Source: Rhizobium gallicum bv. gallicum R602sp (lineage in GTDB: Bacteria > Pseudomonadota > Alphaproteobacteria > Rhizobiales > Rhizobiaceae). Taken from it: a DNA stretch of 64,000 nt. The position numbers and the translations under genes are program-made. The stretch is taken from positions 873,501 to 937,500 of the forward strand of contig NZ_CP006877.1 of the NCBI RefSeq assembly GCF_000816845.1. The letters run 5' to 3'. A model generated the notes under the pieces. The model saw only the letters and a list, made by a program, of their open reading frames with translations. It made no database searches and was not told the DNA's origin. Position 1 is the first letter of the stretch, and every line of letters begins with the position of its first letter. Below, piece by piece: positions 1-9,264 of this stretch.

Positions 1-578
1 TGCGCCGGCAGGCAGCGATGGTTCTTCAGGTCGTCGATGCTTTGCGGCATGCCATGCATGTTGAGATAGGAAGGCGCGGCACAAAGCAGGCGCCGGACCG
101 GCGCGAGCCTTCGGGCGACGAGGCTGGAATCGGTGAGCTCGGCAATGCGGATTGCCAGGTCGAAGCCGCCGCCGACGATATCGCTTAGTTCATCCGTCAG
201 CACGAGGTTGATCGCAAGCTCCGGGTGTGCGTCCATGAACGCCTTGAGATGCGGCGCAATATGCATGCGGCCGAATGAAGTGGGTGCCGAGATCTTTAGC
301 GTGCCGTGCATCAGCGCCGAGCGGCCGGAGATATAATATTCCGCTTCCTCCAGCCCAGCGAGAATGCCGAGCACGCGGTCGTAGAAACCCTGGCCGGCCT
401 CGGTCAACGAAATCTGGCGGGTCGTGCGTTGCAACAGACGTGTGCCGAGCCTGTCTTCCAGTCGTTTGATGCGCTTGGAAACGACGGCCGGCGAAAAGCC
501 GAGCACGCGCGCGGCAAGCGACATGCTGCCGGTCGAAACGACCTTGGCAAATATCTCGAGATCACCCAGATTTGTCAT
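1..578 (-). CDS. LysR-family transcriptional regulator, 3' part cut off by window edge
   Basis: Reading leftward from an ATG at 578, the translation opens MTNLGDLEIFAKVVSTGSMS, followed by a winged-helix region with the LysR pattern of an SxAAxxLGxSPxxVSKxIxxLE helix-turn-helix and a GTRLLQRTTR wing. An effector-binding domain follows and runs off the left edge, so about 192 residues are visible of the usual ~300. The family binds DNA as tetramers and usually controls a divergent neighbour. Here that is glcDEF, whose first gene starts about 137 bp away on the other strand, so glycolate-responsive control is a reasonable guess but not shown. The short N-terminus and wing resemble the CrgA-like subgroup. 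The family call is firm; the target is inferred. Confidence 0.9.
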   Translation of the reverse strand, partial: MTNLGDLEIFAKVVSTGSMSLAARVLGFSPAVVSKRIKRLEDRLGTRLLQRTTRQISLTEAGQGFYDRVLGILAGLEEAEYYISGRSALMHGTLKISAPTSFGRMHIAPHLKAFMDAHPELAINLVLTDELSDIVGGGFDLAIRIAELTDSSLVARRLAPVRRLLCAAPSYLNMHGMPQSIDDLKNHRCLPA

Positions 579-715
579 ATTGCTTTTAGACTTTTTCCCT
601 TTTTGGCATAAATGCCTAGCATTTGCGCCGGTTTCGGGAAAGTGCTAAGCCAAACGAGCCGGTTGTCGTGGAGGACGCGCCGGTTTCGCCGCCATTCGTC
701 CGAAGGAAGCGCGCC

Positions 716-2155
716 ATGTCCGACGCCATCTCTTTTCTCGCTCCGCGCGCCGATGTGCTGGCCCGCCGCCGCCAGATCGTAGGCGACCTCATCGACTTGC
801 TGCCGCCCGAATGTCTCATTCACGAGGCGCGAGAGCTCGTGCCCTTCGAAACAGATGCCTTCGTTGCCTATCGCCGGGTGCCGCTTGCCGTCGCATTGCC
901 ACGCACCACCGTCGAAGTCGCAGCCGTGATGAAATATTGCAATCGCTACGGCATTCCGATCGTGCCTCGCGGGGCGGGCACGTCGCTCTCAGGCGGCGCC
1001 ATCCCGCAGGAGGATGCGGTCGTGATCGGCCTTTCGAAGATGAACCGCATTCTGGAAATCGATTATCAAAACCGGGCAGCCGTCGTCCAGGCGGGCGTCA
1101 CGAACCTCAATATTTCCGAATCGGTCTCCGCGGATGGTTTCTTCTACGCGCCCGATCCCAGCTCGCAGCTGGCCTGCACCATCGGCGGCAATATCGGCAT
1201 GAATTCCGGCGGTGCGCACTGCCTGAAATACGGCGTCACGACCAACAACCTACTCGGCGTGAAGATGGTGCTGACGGATGGAACGGTCATCGAGCTCGGT
1301 GGCAAGGCGCTGGATGCGGGCGGCTACGACTTGCTGGGTCTCGTCTGCGGCCACGAGGGACAGCTCGGCATCGTCACCGAAGCGACGGTCCGCCTGATCG
1401 CGAAGCCCGAAGGTGCGCGGCCCGTGCTTTTCGGCTTCGACAGTTCCGAGGAAGCCGGCTCCTGCGTCGCCGATATCATCGCGGCGGGCATCATTCCCGT
1501 GGCGATCGAGTTCATGGATAAGCCGGCGATCGAGATATGCGAGGCCTTTGCCCATGCGGGATACCCGCTCGATGCCGGTGCGCTGCTGATTGTCGAGGTC
1601 GAAGGCTCCGAGACGGAGATGGACGGCATTTTGAAAAACATCGTCGAGATCGCCCGCCGTCATGGCGTAAGATCCATTCGCGAGAGCCAGTCGGCGACGG
1701 AGGCGGCCCAGATATGGAAAGGCCGCAAATCTGCATTCGGGGCCACGGGGCGGATTGCGGACTATATCTGCATGGACGGCACGGTGCCTCTCAGCCAACT
1801 TTCCTATGTGTTGAAAAAGTCGTCGGAGATCGTCGATCGCTACGGTCTGCGCGTCGCGAACGTCTTTCACGCCGGCGACGGCAACATGCATCCGTTGATC
1901 CTTTTCAATGCCAACGATCCGGAGGACGCAGCGCGAGCCGAGGCCGCCGGCAACGACATCCTGAAGCTCTGCGTCGATGCCGGCGGCTGTCTCACCGGCG
2001 AACATGGCGTCGGCATCGAGAAGCGCGACCTGATGCGGCATCAATTTTCCGAGGTAGATCTCGCTCAGCAGATGGCGGTGCGTTCCGCCTTCGATCCGGG
2101 CTGGCTGCTCAATCCGTCCAAGGTCTTCCCGCTTGATGGGCGCGCCGCTGTATGA
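716..2155 (+). CDS. glcD: glycolate oxidase FAD subunit GlcD
   Basis: FAD-linked oxidase of 479 residues, the usual size. An N-terminal PCMH-type FAD domain shows PRGAGTSLSGGAIP and GGNIGMNSGG. The C-terminal half has the FAD-oxidase cap with NVFHAGDGNMHP and GEHGVGIEKR near the end, typical of GlcD/D-lactate dehydrogenases. It oxidises glycolate to glyoxylate in a membrane-associated complex with GlcE and GlcF. The ORF is open from 623, but the ATG at 716 follows a GGAAG ribosome site and begins MSDAISFLAPRADVL, where homology-like sequence starts. Its stop overlaps the glcE start by 4 bp (ATGA type), so translation is probably coupled. Confidence 0.95.
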   Translation: MSDAISFLAPRADVLARRRQIVGDLIDLLPPECLIHEARELVPFETDAFVAYRRVPLAVALPRTTVEVAAVMKYCNRYGIPIVPRGAGTSLSGGAIPQEDAVVIGLSKMNRILEIDYQNRAAVVQAGVTNLNISESVSADGFFYAPDPSSQLACTIGGNIGMNSGGAHCLKYGVTTNNLLGVKMVLTDGTVIELGGKALDAGGYDLLGLVCGHEGQLGIVTEATVRLIAKPEGARPVLFGFDSSEEAGSCVADIIAAGIIPVAIEFMDKPAIEICEAFAHAGYPLDAGALLIVEVEGSETEMDGILKNIVEIARRHGVRSIRESQSATEAAQIWKGRKSAFGATGRIADYICMDGTVPLSQLSYVLKKSSEIVDRYGLRVANVFHAGDGNMHPLILFNANDPEDAARAEAAGNDILKLCVDAGGCLTGEHGVGIEKRDLMRHQFSEVDLAQQMAVRSAFDPGWLLNPSKVFPLDGRAAV

Positions 2156-3348
2156 CCGATTTTCTGCCGGAGACGGAAGAGGCCGCAGCCTCGATCATTC
2201 GTGAACACGCGGCCGCGGGTAAACCGCTTGCCATCTGTGGCGGCAACACCCGCTCGGGCTTCGGCAGTGCTGTGGCGAAGGACCGCTTGCGTTCTACCGG
2301 TCTGACCGGCATCGTCTCGTACAATCCCGGCGAGATGGTCCTGACCGCACGCGCCGGAACACCGCTTGCAGAGGTCGAGGCGGCGCTTGCGGAAAACGGG
2401 CAGATGCTGGCTTTCGAGCCGATGGACCACCGCCCGGTCATGGGCACGTCCGGCGAGCCGACCATCGGCGGCGTCTTTGCCGCCAACGTCTCCGGTCCTC
2501 GCCGCTTCGTAGCAGGCGCGGCGCGCGACAGCCTGCTCGGCATCCGCTTCGTCAACGGCAGGGGCGAGATCGTCAAGGCGGGCGGGCGGGTGATGAAGAA
2601 TGTCACCGGCCTCGATCTCGTCAAGCTTCTCGCCGGTTCACACGGCACGCTTGGCTTGCTGACGGAAGTCACCTTCCGCGTGCCGCCACGGCCGAAAACG
2701 GAAGAGACTATCGTCGTCTCCGGCCTCAATGATGCGGACGCAGCCACTGCGATGGCCGCGGCGATGGCACAGCCGGTCGAGGTCTCAGGTGCGGCCCATC
2801 TTCCCTTGACCGTTACCTGGAAATTCCTCGGCGGCAAGCTGCCGGAGGGCGAGACGACCGTTCTCAGGATCGAAGGTCTGCCGGGCTCCGTCGAAGCGCG
2901 TGCTGAAAGGCTGGCATCGGCGATGTCGGCCTTCGGCGCGGTCGCGATATTGGACGAGCCCGCCAGCCGCCAGCTCTGGCGCGAAATACGCGATGTGCAT
3001 CCTTATGTCGATGAAACGATGCGGCCGGTCTGGCGCATCTCCGTCGCTCCGACCATCGGCCATCAGCTCGTCGCTGCCCTGCGCCTCGAAGCTGGCGTCG
3101 ATGCGTTCTACGATTGGCAAGGCGGCCTGATCTGGATGCGGATGGAGGCCGATCCGGAGTCGCAGCTCATCCGACGGTTCATCAAGGCGCTGGGCGGCGG
3201 CCACGCTACGCTGATCCGTGCAACTGACGCGGCGCGCGCTGCCGTATCGGCGTTCCAGCCGCAGCCCGAAGCCGTCGCCCAGCTGTCGGCGCGGGTGAAG
3301 GAGAAATTCGATCCGGCGGGAATACTCAATCAGGGAAAGATGGGGTGA
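2152..3348 (+). CDS. glcE: glycolate oxidase FAD-binding subunit GlcE
   Basis: A 398-residue second FAD-binding subunit. The PCMH fold is recognisable from LAICGGNTRSGFGS near residue 25 and a GEPTIGGVFAANVSGPRR segment near 105, followed by KNVTGLDLVKLLAGSHGTLG. GlcE lacks the full oxidase cap of GlcD and is required with GlcD and GlcF for glycolate dehydrogenation. It overlaps glcD by 4 bp and is followed after 213 bp by glcF. That gap is filled by an inverted-repeat element, which is unusual within an operon. The identification is firm from context and motifs. Confidence 0.93.
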   Translation: MTDFLPETEEAAASIIREHAAAGKPLAICGGNTRSGFGSAVAKDRLRSTGLTGIVSYNPGEMVLTARAGTPLAEVEAALAENGQMLAFEPMDHRPVMGTSGEPTIGGVFAANVSGPRRFVAGAARDSLLGIRFVNGRGEIVKAGGRVMKNVTGLDLVKLLAGSHGTLGLLTEVTFRVPPRPKTEETIVVSGLNDADAATAMAAAMAQPVEVSGAAHLPLTVTWKFLGGKLPEGETTVLRIEGLPGSVEARAERLASAMSAFGAVAILDEPASRQLWREIRDVHPYVDETMRPVWRISVAPTIGHQLVAALRLEAGVDAFYDWQGGLIWMRMEADPESQLIRRFIKALGGGHATLIRATDAARAAVSAFQPQPEAVAQLSARVKEKFDPAGILNQGKMG

Positions 3349-3397
3349 TATGATGGCCGTTATCCGCTTGTGGCAGCACCCCCCTGCGTCCCTACGG

Positions 3398-3514
3398 GAC
3401 ATCTCCCCCACAAGGTGGGAGATTGGCAATACATGTCGTGCGCTCTTTCCACTCTGGTCCAACTACGACCGCAAGGCCGTCTCATCCGATCGTCCCCCTT
3501 GGGGGGGAGATGTC
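3398..3514. repeat. RIME-like intergenic mosaic element between glcE and glcF
   Basis: A perfect 12-bp inverted repeat (GACATCTCCCCC at 3398-3409 and its complement at 3503-3514) brackets about 93 bp. The left arm carries an inner hairpin, CCCAC-AAG-GTGGG-like, and the right arm a CCCCCTTGGGGGG hairpin. This arrangement matches the palindromic RIME/mosaic elements known from Rhizobium and Sinorhizobium intergenic DNA. It carries no gene. It lies inside the glc operon, so it would be transcribed and fold in the mRNA, possibly tuning glcF expression. The family name is from memory. Confidence 0.7.
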
Positions 3515-3561
3515 TGGAAGGACAGAGGAGGGCATGCCTCCCCGCGGCCCGGAGTTGCCTG

Positions 3562-4872
3562 ATGCAAACCAACTTCACCGCCGAGCAGCTAACCGATCCG
3601 CACGTCGCCGAATCCGAGAAGATTCTGCGCAAATGCGTGCATTGCGGTTTCTGTACCGCGACCTGTCCCACCTATGTGACGCTCGGCAACGAGCTCGACA
3701 GCCCGCGCGGCCGCATTTATCTCATCAAGGATATGCTGGAAAACGGCCGGGCCGCGGATGCCGAAGTGGTTACACATATCGACCGTTGTCTCTCCTGCCT
3801 GGCCTGCGTGACGACGTGTCCCTCCGGCGTCGACTACATGCATTTGGTCGATCATGCCCGGGCCCACATCGAAAAGACCTATAAACGTCCTTTCATGAAC
3901 CGGTTCACTCGCACCATCCTCGCGGCGGTGCTGCCCTATCCCGGCCGCTTCCGCCTGGCGTTGAAGCTTGCGAAGATCGGCAGGCCGCTCCAGGGCCTGA
4001 TGCGTGCGCCGGTCATGAAGCCGTTTGCCGCGATGCTGGCACTTGCGCCGAAACATATTCCGGCGCCATCGCGCTTCTCGCTGCCGGCGGTCCATGCTGC
4101 GAAGGCGGAAAAGCGCGGCCGGGTTGCAATTCTGACGGGCTGCGCTCAGCCGGTGCTCGATCCCGCGATCAACGAGGCGGCGATCAGGCTTTTGACCCGC
4201 CTTGGCATCGAGGTGGTAGCGCCCGCCGGCGAGGTCTGCTGCGGCTCGCTGGTGCATCATATGGGCCGCGAGGAGCAGGCGCTTGCAAACGCACGGGCAA
4301 ACGTCGATGTCTGGACGCGCGAGATCGACAAGGGTGGTCTGGACGCGATCATCATCACCGCCTCCGGCTGCGGCACGACGATCAAGGATTACGGCCACAT
4401 GCTCCGTCTTGATCCCGCCTATTCACAAAAGGCGACGCGCGTGGCGGCGTTGGCGAAGGACATAACGGAATTCCTGGCATCGCTCGACCTGCCTGCCCAT
4501 GTGCCGAAGGGCCTGACGGTAACCTATCATTCTGCCTGCTCCATGCAGCACGGCCAAAAGATCACCATGGCGCCGAAACAACTTCTGAAGGCGGCCGGCT
4601 TCACGGTGCGCGATCCGGCGGAAGGCCATCTCTGTTGCGGTTCGGCTGGAACCTACAACATCATGCAGCCGGATATCTCCGCGGCGCTGAAGCTGCGCAA
4701 GGTGAAGAATATTGAGGCGACGAAGCCGGATGTGATTGCAACGGGAAATATCGGCTGCATCACGCAGATCGCGACCGGCACAGCGATCCCAATTCTGCAT
4801 ACGGTTGAACTGCTTGATTGGGCCTATGGCGGCGATATACCGCAAAAATTAAGAGGTTTTCCGTTAGCGTGA
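3562..4872 (+). CDS. glcF: glycolate oxidase iron-sulfur subunit GlcF
   Basis: A 436-residue protein with two ferredoxin-type 4Fe-4S motifs near the N-terminus (CVHCGFCTATCP and CLSCLACVTTCPSGV). It also has two CCG domains (VCCGSLVHHMG and HLCCGSAGTYN), the heterodisulfide-reductase-like cysteine pattern of GlcF. It passes electrons from GlcD/E flavins towards the membrane quinone pool. The reading frame is open from 3370, but the upstream part runs through the inverted-repeat element. The ATG at 3562 (MQTNFTAEQLTDPHVAESE) is therefore the sensible start. It completes the glcDEF operon. Confidence 0.94.
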   Translation: MQTNFTAEQLTDPHVAESEKILRKCVHCGFCTATCPTYVTLGNELDSPRGRIYLIKDMLENGRAADAEVVTHIDRCLSCLACVTTCPSGVDYMHLVDHARAHIEKTYKRPFMNRFTRTILAAVLPYPGRFRLALKLAKIGRPLQGLMRAPVMKPFAAMLALAPKHIPAPSRFSLPAVHAAKAEKRGRVAILTGCAQPVLDPAINEAAIRLLTRLGIEVVAPAGEVCCGSLVHHMGREEQALANARANVDVWTREIDKGGLDAIIITASGCGTTIKDYGHMLRLDPAYSQKATRVAALAKDITEFLASLDLPAHVPKGLTVTYHSACSMQHGQKITMAPKQLLKAAGFTVRDPAEGHLCCGSAGTYNIMQPDISAALKLRKVKNIEATKPDVIATGNIGCITQIATGTAIPILHTVELLDWAYGGDIPQKLRGFPLA

Positions 4873-4910
4873 GCCTGGCCGGTTTTCGGCTGGTCACGGA
4901 GTTCAGCGCT

Positions 4911-5342
4911 ATGGGGCGTACAATCTTATTGCTCGCAGGTCTGCTTGGCGCGGCAGGGGCTGCTCACGCCGACAGCCGTTTCTTTTGCTCAACAGACGAT
5001 AATAGCGCGCGGTTCACGATCGAAAGCGGCTTTCAGGACGAGGCCGGCCACAGGCTCAATCATTTCCGCGGCGCGCTGATCGTCAAGAACAACTCGGTTC
5101 CCGAGGCCTTCAGGAAACGCGTGTTCGATTCCAGCAAACTCACGAACCGCTGGTCGCATGACGGTGAACTCCGCCTCGAGATTTTCGATGATGGCAGCGA
5201 AGACGCCAAAGACCAGTCACTGAGCCTCGTCATTCTTGCCGAGGGTCGGGGGAAGAATTTTTCGGGCACCTACGGACTGACGGTCAGCGGCGACGGAAAG
5301 CCGTTCACCGCCAGCGGCAAGGTCAGCTGCGGCTCCAAGTAG
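4911..5342 (+). CDS. small secreted protein of unknown function
   Basis: A 143-residue protein beginning at the ATG at 4911. It has a clear signal peptide (MGRTILLLAGLLGAAGAAHA, cleavage expected after AHA) and a mature part of about 123 residues rich in polar beta-forming sequence. Two cysteines (RFFCSTDD near the mature N-terminus and KVSCGSK at the very C-terminus) could form a disulfide linking the two ends. I do not recognise the family. It follows glcF by 38 bp and may be cotranscribed, though no functional link is evident. A longer open frame starts at 4818 inside glcF, but the signal peptide fixes the later start. Confidence 0.75.
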   Translation: MGRTILLLAGLLGAAGAAHADSRFFCSTDDNSARFTIESGFQDEAGHRLNHFRGALIVKNNSVPEAFRKRVFDSSKLTNRWSHDGELRLEIFDDGSEDAKDQSLSLVILAEGRGKNFSGTYGLTVSGDGKPFTASGKVSCGSK

Positions 5343-5390
5343 CCGTAACGGCTTGAACAGGTCGCAACAATCTTACCTGACGTCAATGTG

Positions 5391-5413
5391 AAAAGGGCGG
5401 CACAAGGCCGCCC
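5391..5413 (-). terminator. rho-independent terminator for the L,D-transpeptidase gene
   Basis: GGGCGGC / GCCGCCC stem with a 5-base loop. Read on the minus strand it ends in CCCTTTT, 22 bp beyond the stop codon of the gene at 5436-6107. Confidence 0.7.
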
Positions 5414-5435
5414 GTCGTTACAGTAATCAGCGACG

Positions 5436-6107
5436 TCAGCCGCCGCCGAAGATGGTGCGCAGCACGTCGATGCCCCTGTCCTGGAAGGCGACGCTGCCTT
5501 GCTTGTTGCCGGGGCCGATGACGATCACCTTCGTGCCGACCGGCACGCGCGAATAGAGATGGATGACGTCATTATTCATCATTCGGATGCAGCCGGAAGA
5601 CATGTTGAGGCCGATCGTCCAGGGCTGATTGGTGCCGTGGATGCGGAAAATGGTGTCGCGTCCGCCCTTGTAGAGATACATGGCGCGTGCGCCGAGCGGA
5701 TTGTCCTCGCCACCCTCCTGAAAGGCGGGAATGATATGGCCCTTGCGGGCTTCGCGGATGCGCATCTCGGCCGGTGGCGTCCAGCTCGGCCATTCTGCCT
5801 TGCGGCCGACCTTGACGACGCCCGACCATCCGAAGCCATCACGGCCGACACCGATGCCGTAGCGCGTGGCGCGGTTCTTCGACTCGACGAAGTAGAGATA
5901 CTTGTTGTTTGTATCGACGATGATCGTCCCCGGTACTTCGTCGGTCACGAGCCGCACGAGTTTGCGCTTATACTGCGGCTTGACGAACTTCGACTGCGCG
6001 ACGCGGACGACCGGCGCAGCATCGTGCACTGGTTGGGCAACGGCGGGCATTATTGCGACGGAAAAGGCAATGCCGGCGGCCACAAGGCCGGAGGCGACTT
6101 TCAGCAT
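5436..6107 (-). CDS. L,D-transpeptidase (YkuD domain), first of a tandem pair
   Basis: A 223-residue exported protein. It has a signal peptide ending near VAQPVHDA, then a YkuD catalytic domain with the conserved HGTNQPWTIG and SSGCIRMMNND segments that supply the catalytic His and Cys. Such enzymes form 3-3 cross-links in peptidoglycan or attach lipoproteins/outer-membrane proteins to it in the periplasm. Rhizobiales use this chemistry heavily during polar growth. A second paralogue of the same build lies 137 bp upstream on the same strand, pointing to local duplication. The exact substrate cannot be told from sequence. Confidence 0.9.
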   Translation of the reverse strand: MLKVASGLVAAGIAFSVAIMPAVAQPVHDAAPVVRVAQSKFVKPQYKRKLVRLVTDEVPGTIIVDTNNKYLYFVESKNRATRYGIGVGRDGFGWSGVVKVGRKAEWPSWTPPAEMRIREARKGHIIPAFQEGGEDNPLGARAMYLYKGGRDTIFRIHGTNQPWTIGLNMSSGCIRMMNNDVIHLYSRVPVGTKVIVIGPGNKQGSVAFQDRGIDVLRTIFGGG

Positions 6108-6244
6108 GATTGATTCCCCTCAAAAGCAAGATCGGGCTGAAGCTACCTGAACTCCAGCCTGATTCAAGATCAGTCGCCGGCGCCATTGCACTTTTCGAGT
6201 ATGCCGGCCCGGATGTTCTTGCACAGCGGAACTAAATCCGGGCG

Positions 6245-6979
6245 TTACATGACGATAACCCGCGTGCCCACGTTGACGCGTTCGTAAAGGTCGACAACGT
6301 CTTCGTTGCGCAGGCGGATGCAGCCGGACGAGACGGCGCTGCCGATCGTCCAGGGTGCGTTGGTGCCGTGGATGCGGTAGAGCGTCGAGCCGAGATACAT
6401 GGCGCGCGCGCCGAGCGGGTTCTGCGGGCCGCCATCCATGCGCGCAGGTAGATAATGGCCCTTGGCAGCTTCGCGGCCAATCATGTCGGAAGGTGGCGTC
6501 CAAGCCGGCCATTCCGACTTGCGGGTGATCTTGTGCGCGCCGGCCCACTCGAAGCCCGGCTTGCCGACGCCCACACCATATCGCCGGGCCGTGCCGTTTG
6601 CCATCACGAGATAGAGAAAGCGGTTGTTGGTATCGATGACGATCGTGCCCGGCTTTTCCTTCGTTTCGTAATCGACCATCTGCGGCAGATATTGCGGCTC
6701 GATCTGATGGCGGATCACCGGTACTCCGGGACGAACGGCCGCAACCTGCTGCACGGCCGGTGCCCGGCGGAAGAACCGGCGCTGGAAGAAGCCGCGCGGC
6801 TGCACGGCCGGGCGCTGATAGACGACGGGACGAACGCCACCGCCGAGCTGGTTGAGCCAGGGCGCGGTGAGATCGGGGCTGAGAACGACCGGCGGGCGGC
6901 TCGCATAGCGATCGTTGCCGAGCGCCGGCGAGACAAGAAGGCCGATCAGGCCGGCGGCAATCAAGACTGATTTCATCAT
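6245..6979 (-). CDS. L,D-transpeptidase (YkuD domain), second of a tandem pair
   Basis: A 244-residue paralogue of the gene at 5436-6107. It has a signal peptide (MMKSVLIAAGLIGLLVSPALG), a Pro/Arg-rich linker to about residue 95, then the YkuD domain with EKPGTIVIDTNNRFLYLV, HGTNAPWTIG and SSGCIRLRNED carrying the catalytic His and Cys. The domain alignment with its neighbour is almost continuous, whereas the linkers differ in length and composition. A role in 3-3 peptidoglycan cross-linking is the family expectation. It is probably transcribed separately, since 137 bp separate the two. Confidence 0.9.
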   Translation of the reverse strand: MMKSVLIAAGLIGLLVSPALGNDRYASRPPVVLSPDLTAPWLNQLGGGVRPVVYQRPAVQPRGFFQRRFFRRAPAVQQVAAVRPGVPVIRHQIEPQYLPQMVDYETKEKPGTIVIDTNNRFLYLVMANGTARRYGVGVGKPGFEWAGAHKITRKSEWPAWTPPSDMIGREAAKGHYLPARMDGGPQNPLGARAMYLGSTLYRIHGTNAPWTIGSAVSSGCIRLRNEDVVDLYERVNVGTRVIVM

Positions 6980-7189
6980 CGGACGGACTCTCTACAAATG
7001 ACCGAGAATGCATGAGGGCGGCATTTCTGCCTGACAGAATGCTGCCATCATCCCGCCAGCGAATGGTAAAGATCGATTCATTAAAAGCCGGCCCCCGCAA
7101 TAAACTTTTCGTCAGGGTTACTCTTCGGTTTGGAAACAAGGTTTCTAAATGGTAAAGCCGGATTCTGAGCGCAGGAGCTGCGGAGAAAC

Positions 7190-7815
<626 letters not shown>

Positions 7816-7819
<4 letters not shown>

Positions 7820-8319
7820 AAGTGTGGGTCGGAACCGGTGCGGCAGTCCTGTTGTCCACCACGGCGGCATTTGCTCAGGCGCCGCAACTCGACCCTGGCG
7901 AAAAGCTCGAGAAGTTGCAGTTTCCGGCCGTTACCATGCAGATCAAAGGCTGGACCAAGTTCGGCAACAGCGATGTCTATACGCTGCCGGTGCGCGCCGG
8001 TCAGCGCGTGAAGATCAGCTTCACGACCAAGAGCCAATTCGCCTTTCTTGCGATCTTCGACCTTTCGAAGACGGATGACGAAGCTTTCTTCGGTACGGAC
8101 GAGGATGGCACGACGCTGGATGTGACCGTAAAGGAAAACACCACGTGGTTTCTGCGGCCCTATTATTCCAAGGTCTCGCCCCGCCGTGGCCTCGGGGCGC
8201 CTTATACGCTACTGGTCGAGCCGCAGCCAGTCGGCGAGCCGCAGCCTGCCACGCCGCAAGAGCCGGAGCGCCCTTCACTCTTTCCGCCGGCACCTTCGAA
8301 ATCCGGCACCGGCGAATAG
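7816..8319 (+). CDS. secreted protein of unknown function, coupled to tag
   Basis: A 167-residue protein with a signal peptide (MKVWVGTGAAVLLSTTAAFA, then QAPQLD). The mature part of about 110 residues is beta-rich and resembles small pre-peptidase or jelly-roll-like domains in general character (VYTLPVRAGQRVKISFTTKS). The last 40 residues are a Pro/Glu-rich tail. No catalytic motif is visible. It starts inside the tag stop codon, so its expression follows tag. The family is not recognised. Confidence 0.78.
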
Positions 8320-8320
8320 G

Positions 8321-9025
8321 TCAAGACAGTGCCCCGAGCAAGCTGCCAAGCTCGCCAAGGTGGGCGATCTTGCGAAAGCGTGGCGCATCCTTAGGTTCGT
8401 CGACGTGCTCCAGAACCCAAGTCATTTCATGCGGCACGAAGACGCCGTAGCTTCCGGCGGCAATCGCCGGCACGATGTCGGATTTCAGTGAATTGCCGAC
8501 CATCATCGCCCGCTCCGGGCCATCGCCGACCTTCGAGAAAACCCGGCGATAGGTGACTGCGGTCTTCTCCGAGACGATCTCGACGGCATCGAAGAAATCG
8601 CCGAGGCCGGATTGTGCGAGCTTGCGTTCCTGGTCGAACAGGTCGCCTTTGGTGATCAGCACGAGCAGGTAATTCCCCGACAGCGCTTCAAGCGTCTCGC
8701 GCACATGCGGCATGGTCTCGACGGGATGGGACAGAAGATCGCGGCCCGTGTCGAGAATTTGGGCAATCACGCTCGTTGGCACCTTGCCTTCGGTGATTTC
8801 GATCGCCGTCTCGATCATCGACAGCGTGAAGCCTTTTATGCCGAAGCCATAGTGGCTGAGATTGCGCTTCTCGGCCTCCAGCAGGCGCTCGGAAATCTTC
8901 GGACCCTCGGCGAAATCGGCGAGCAATTCCCTGAAGTGCTCTTCGGTCAGCCGGTAATATTGTTCGTTCTGCCAGAGCGTATCATCGGCATCGAAGCCGA
9001 TTGTCGTCAGCGCATGTGTGCTCAT
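8321..9025 (-). CDS. HAD-superfamily hydrolase
   Basis: A 234-residue HAD phosphatase. Motif I is GFDADDTLW with the nucleophile Asp and the general acid Asp two residues on. A helical cap lies at about residues 20-90, motif II is ITKGD near 125, and motif IV is MVGNSLKSDI near 170. The substrate is unknown. The open frame extends to 9205, but the ATG at 9025 has AGGAG six bases upstream and begins MSTHALTTIGFDADDT, so it is preferred. It converges tail-to-tail with the secreted protein ending at 8319. Confidence 0.85.
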   Translation of the reverse strand: MSTHALTTIGFDADDTLWQNEQYYRLTEEHFRELLADFAEGPKISERLLEAEKRNLSHYGFGIKGFTLSMIETAIEITEGKVPTSVIAQILDTGRDLLSHPVETMPHVRETLEALSGNYLLVLITKGDLFDQERKLAQSGLGDFFDAVEIVSEKTAVTYRRVFSKVGDGPERAMMVGNSLKSDIVPAIAAGSYGVFVPHEMTWVLEHVDEPKDAPRFRKIAHLGELGSLLGALS

Positions 9026-9264
9026 CTCAAGCTCCTGCAATCCATGAAGCAATCTATTGAGCGGCCGCGTCGAGACAAGGGCTTTTGCTTTTTCGTCGCA
9101 GCCTGTTGCAGCGGCGTTGAAAAGCGGACGATCGGCATTAGGTAAAATATTGCCTAGCCTGCAGCCAGCCTTGGCTGTGCCTGACACGTGCAGGCCAATA
9201 ATCAAAAATTAGAGTTCAGCAGTCCGCAAGCGGCCGCTTGCGGCCGACACAAGGAAATTTCTCC

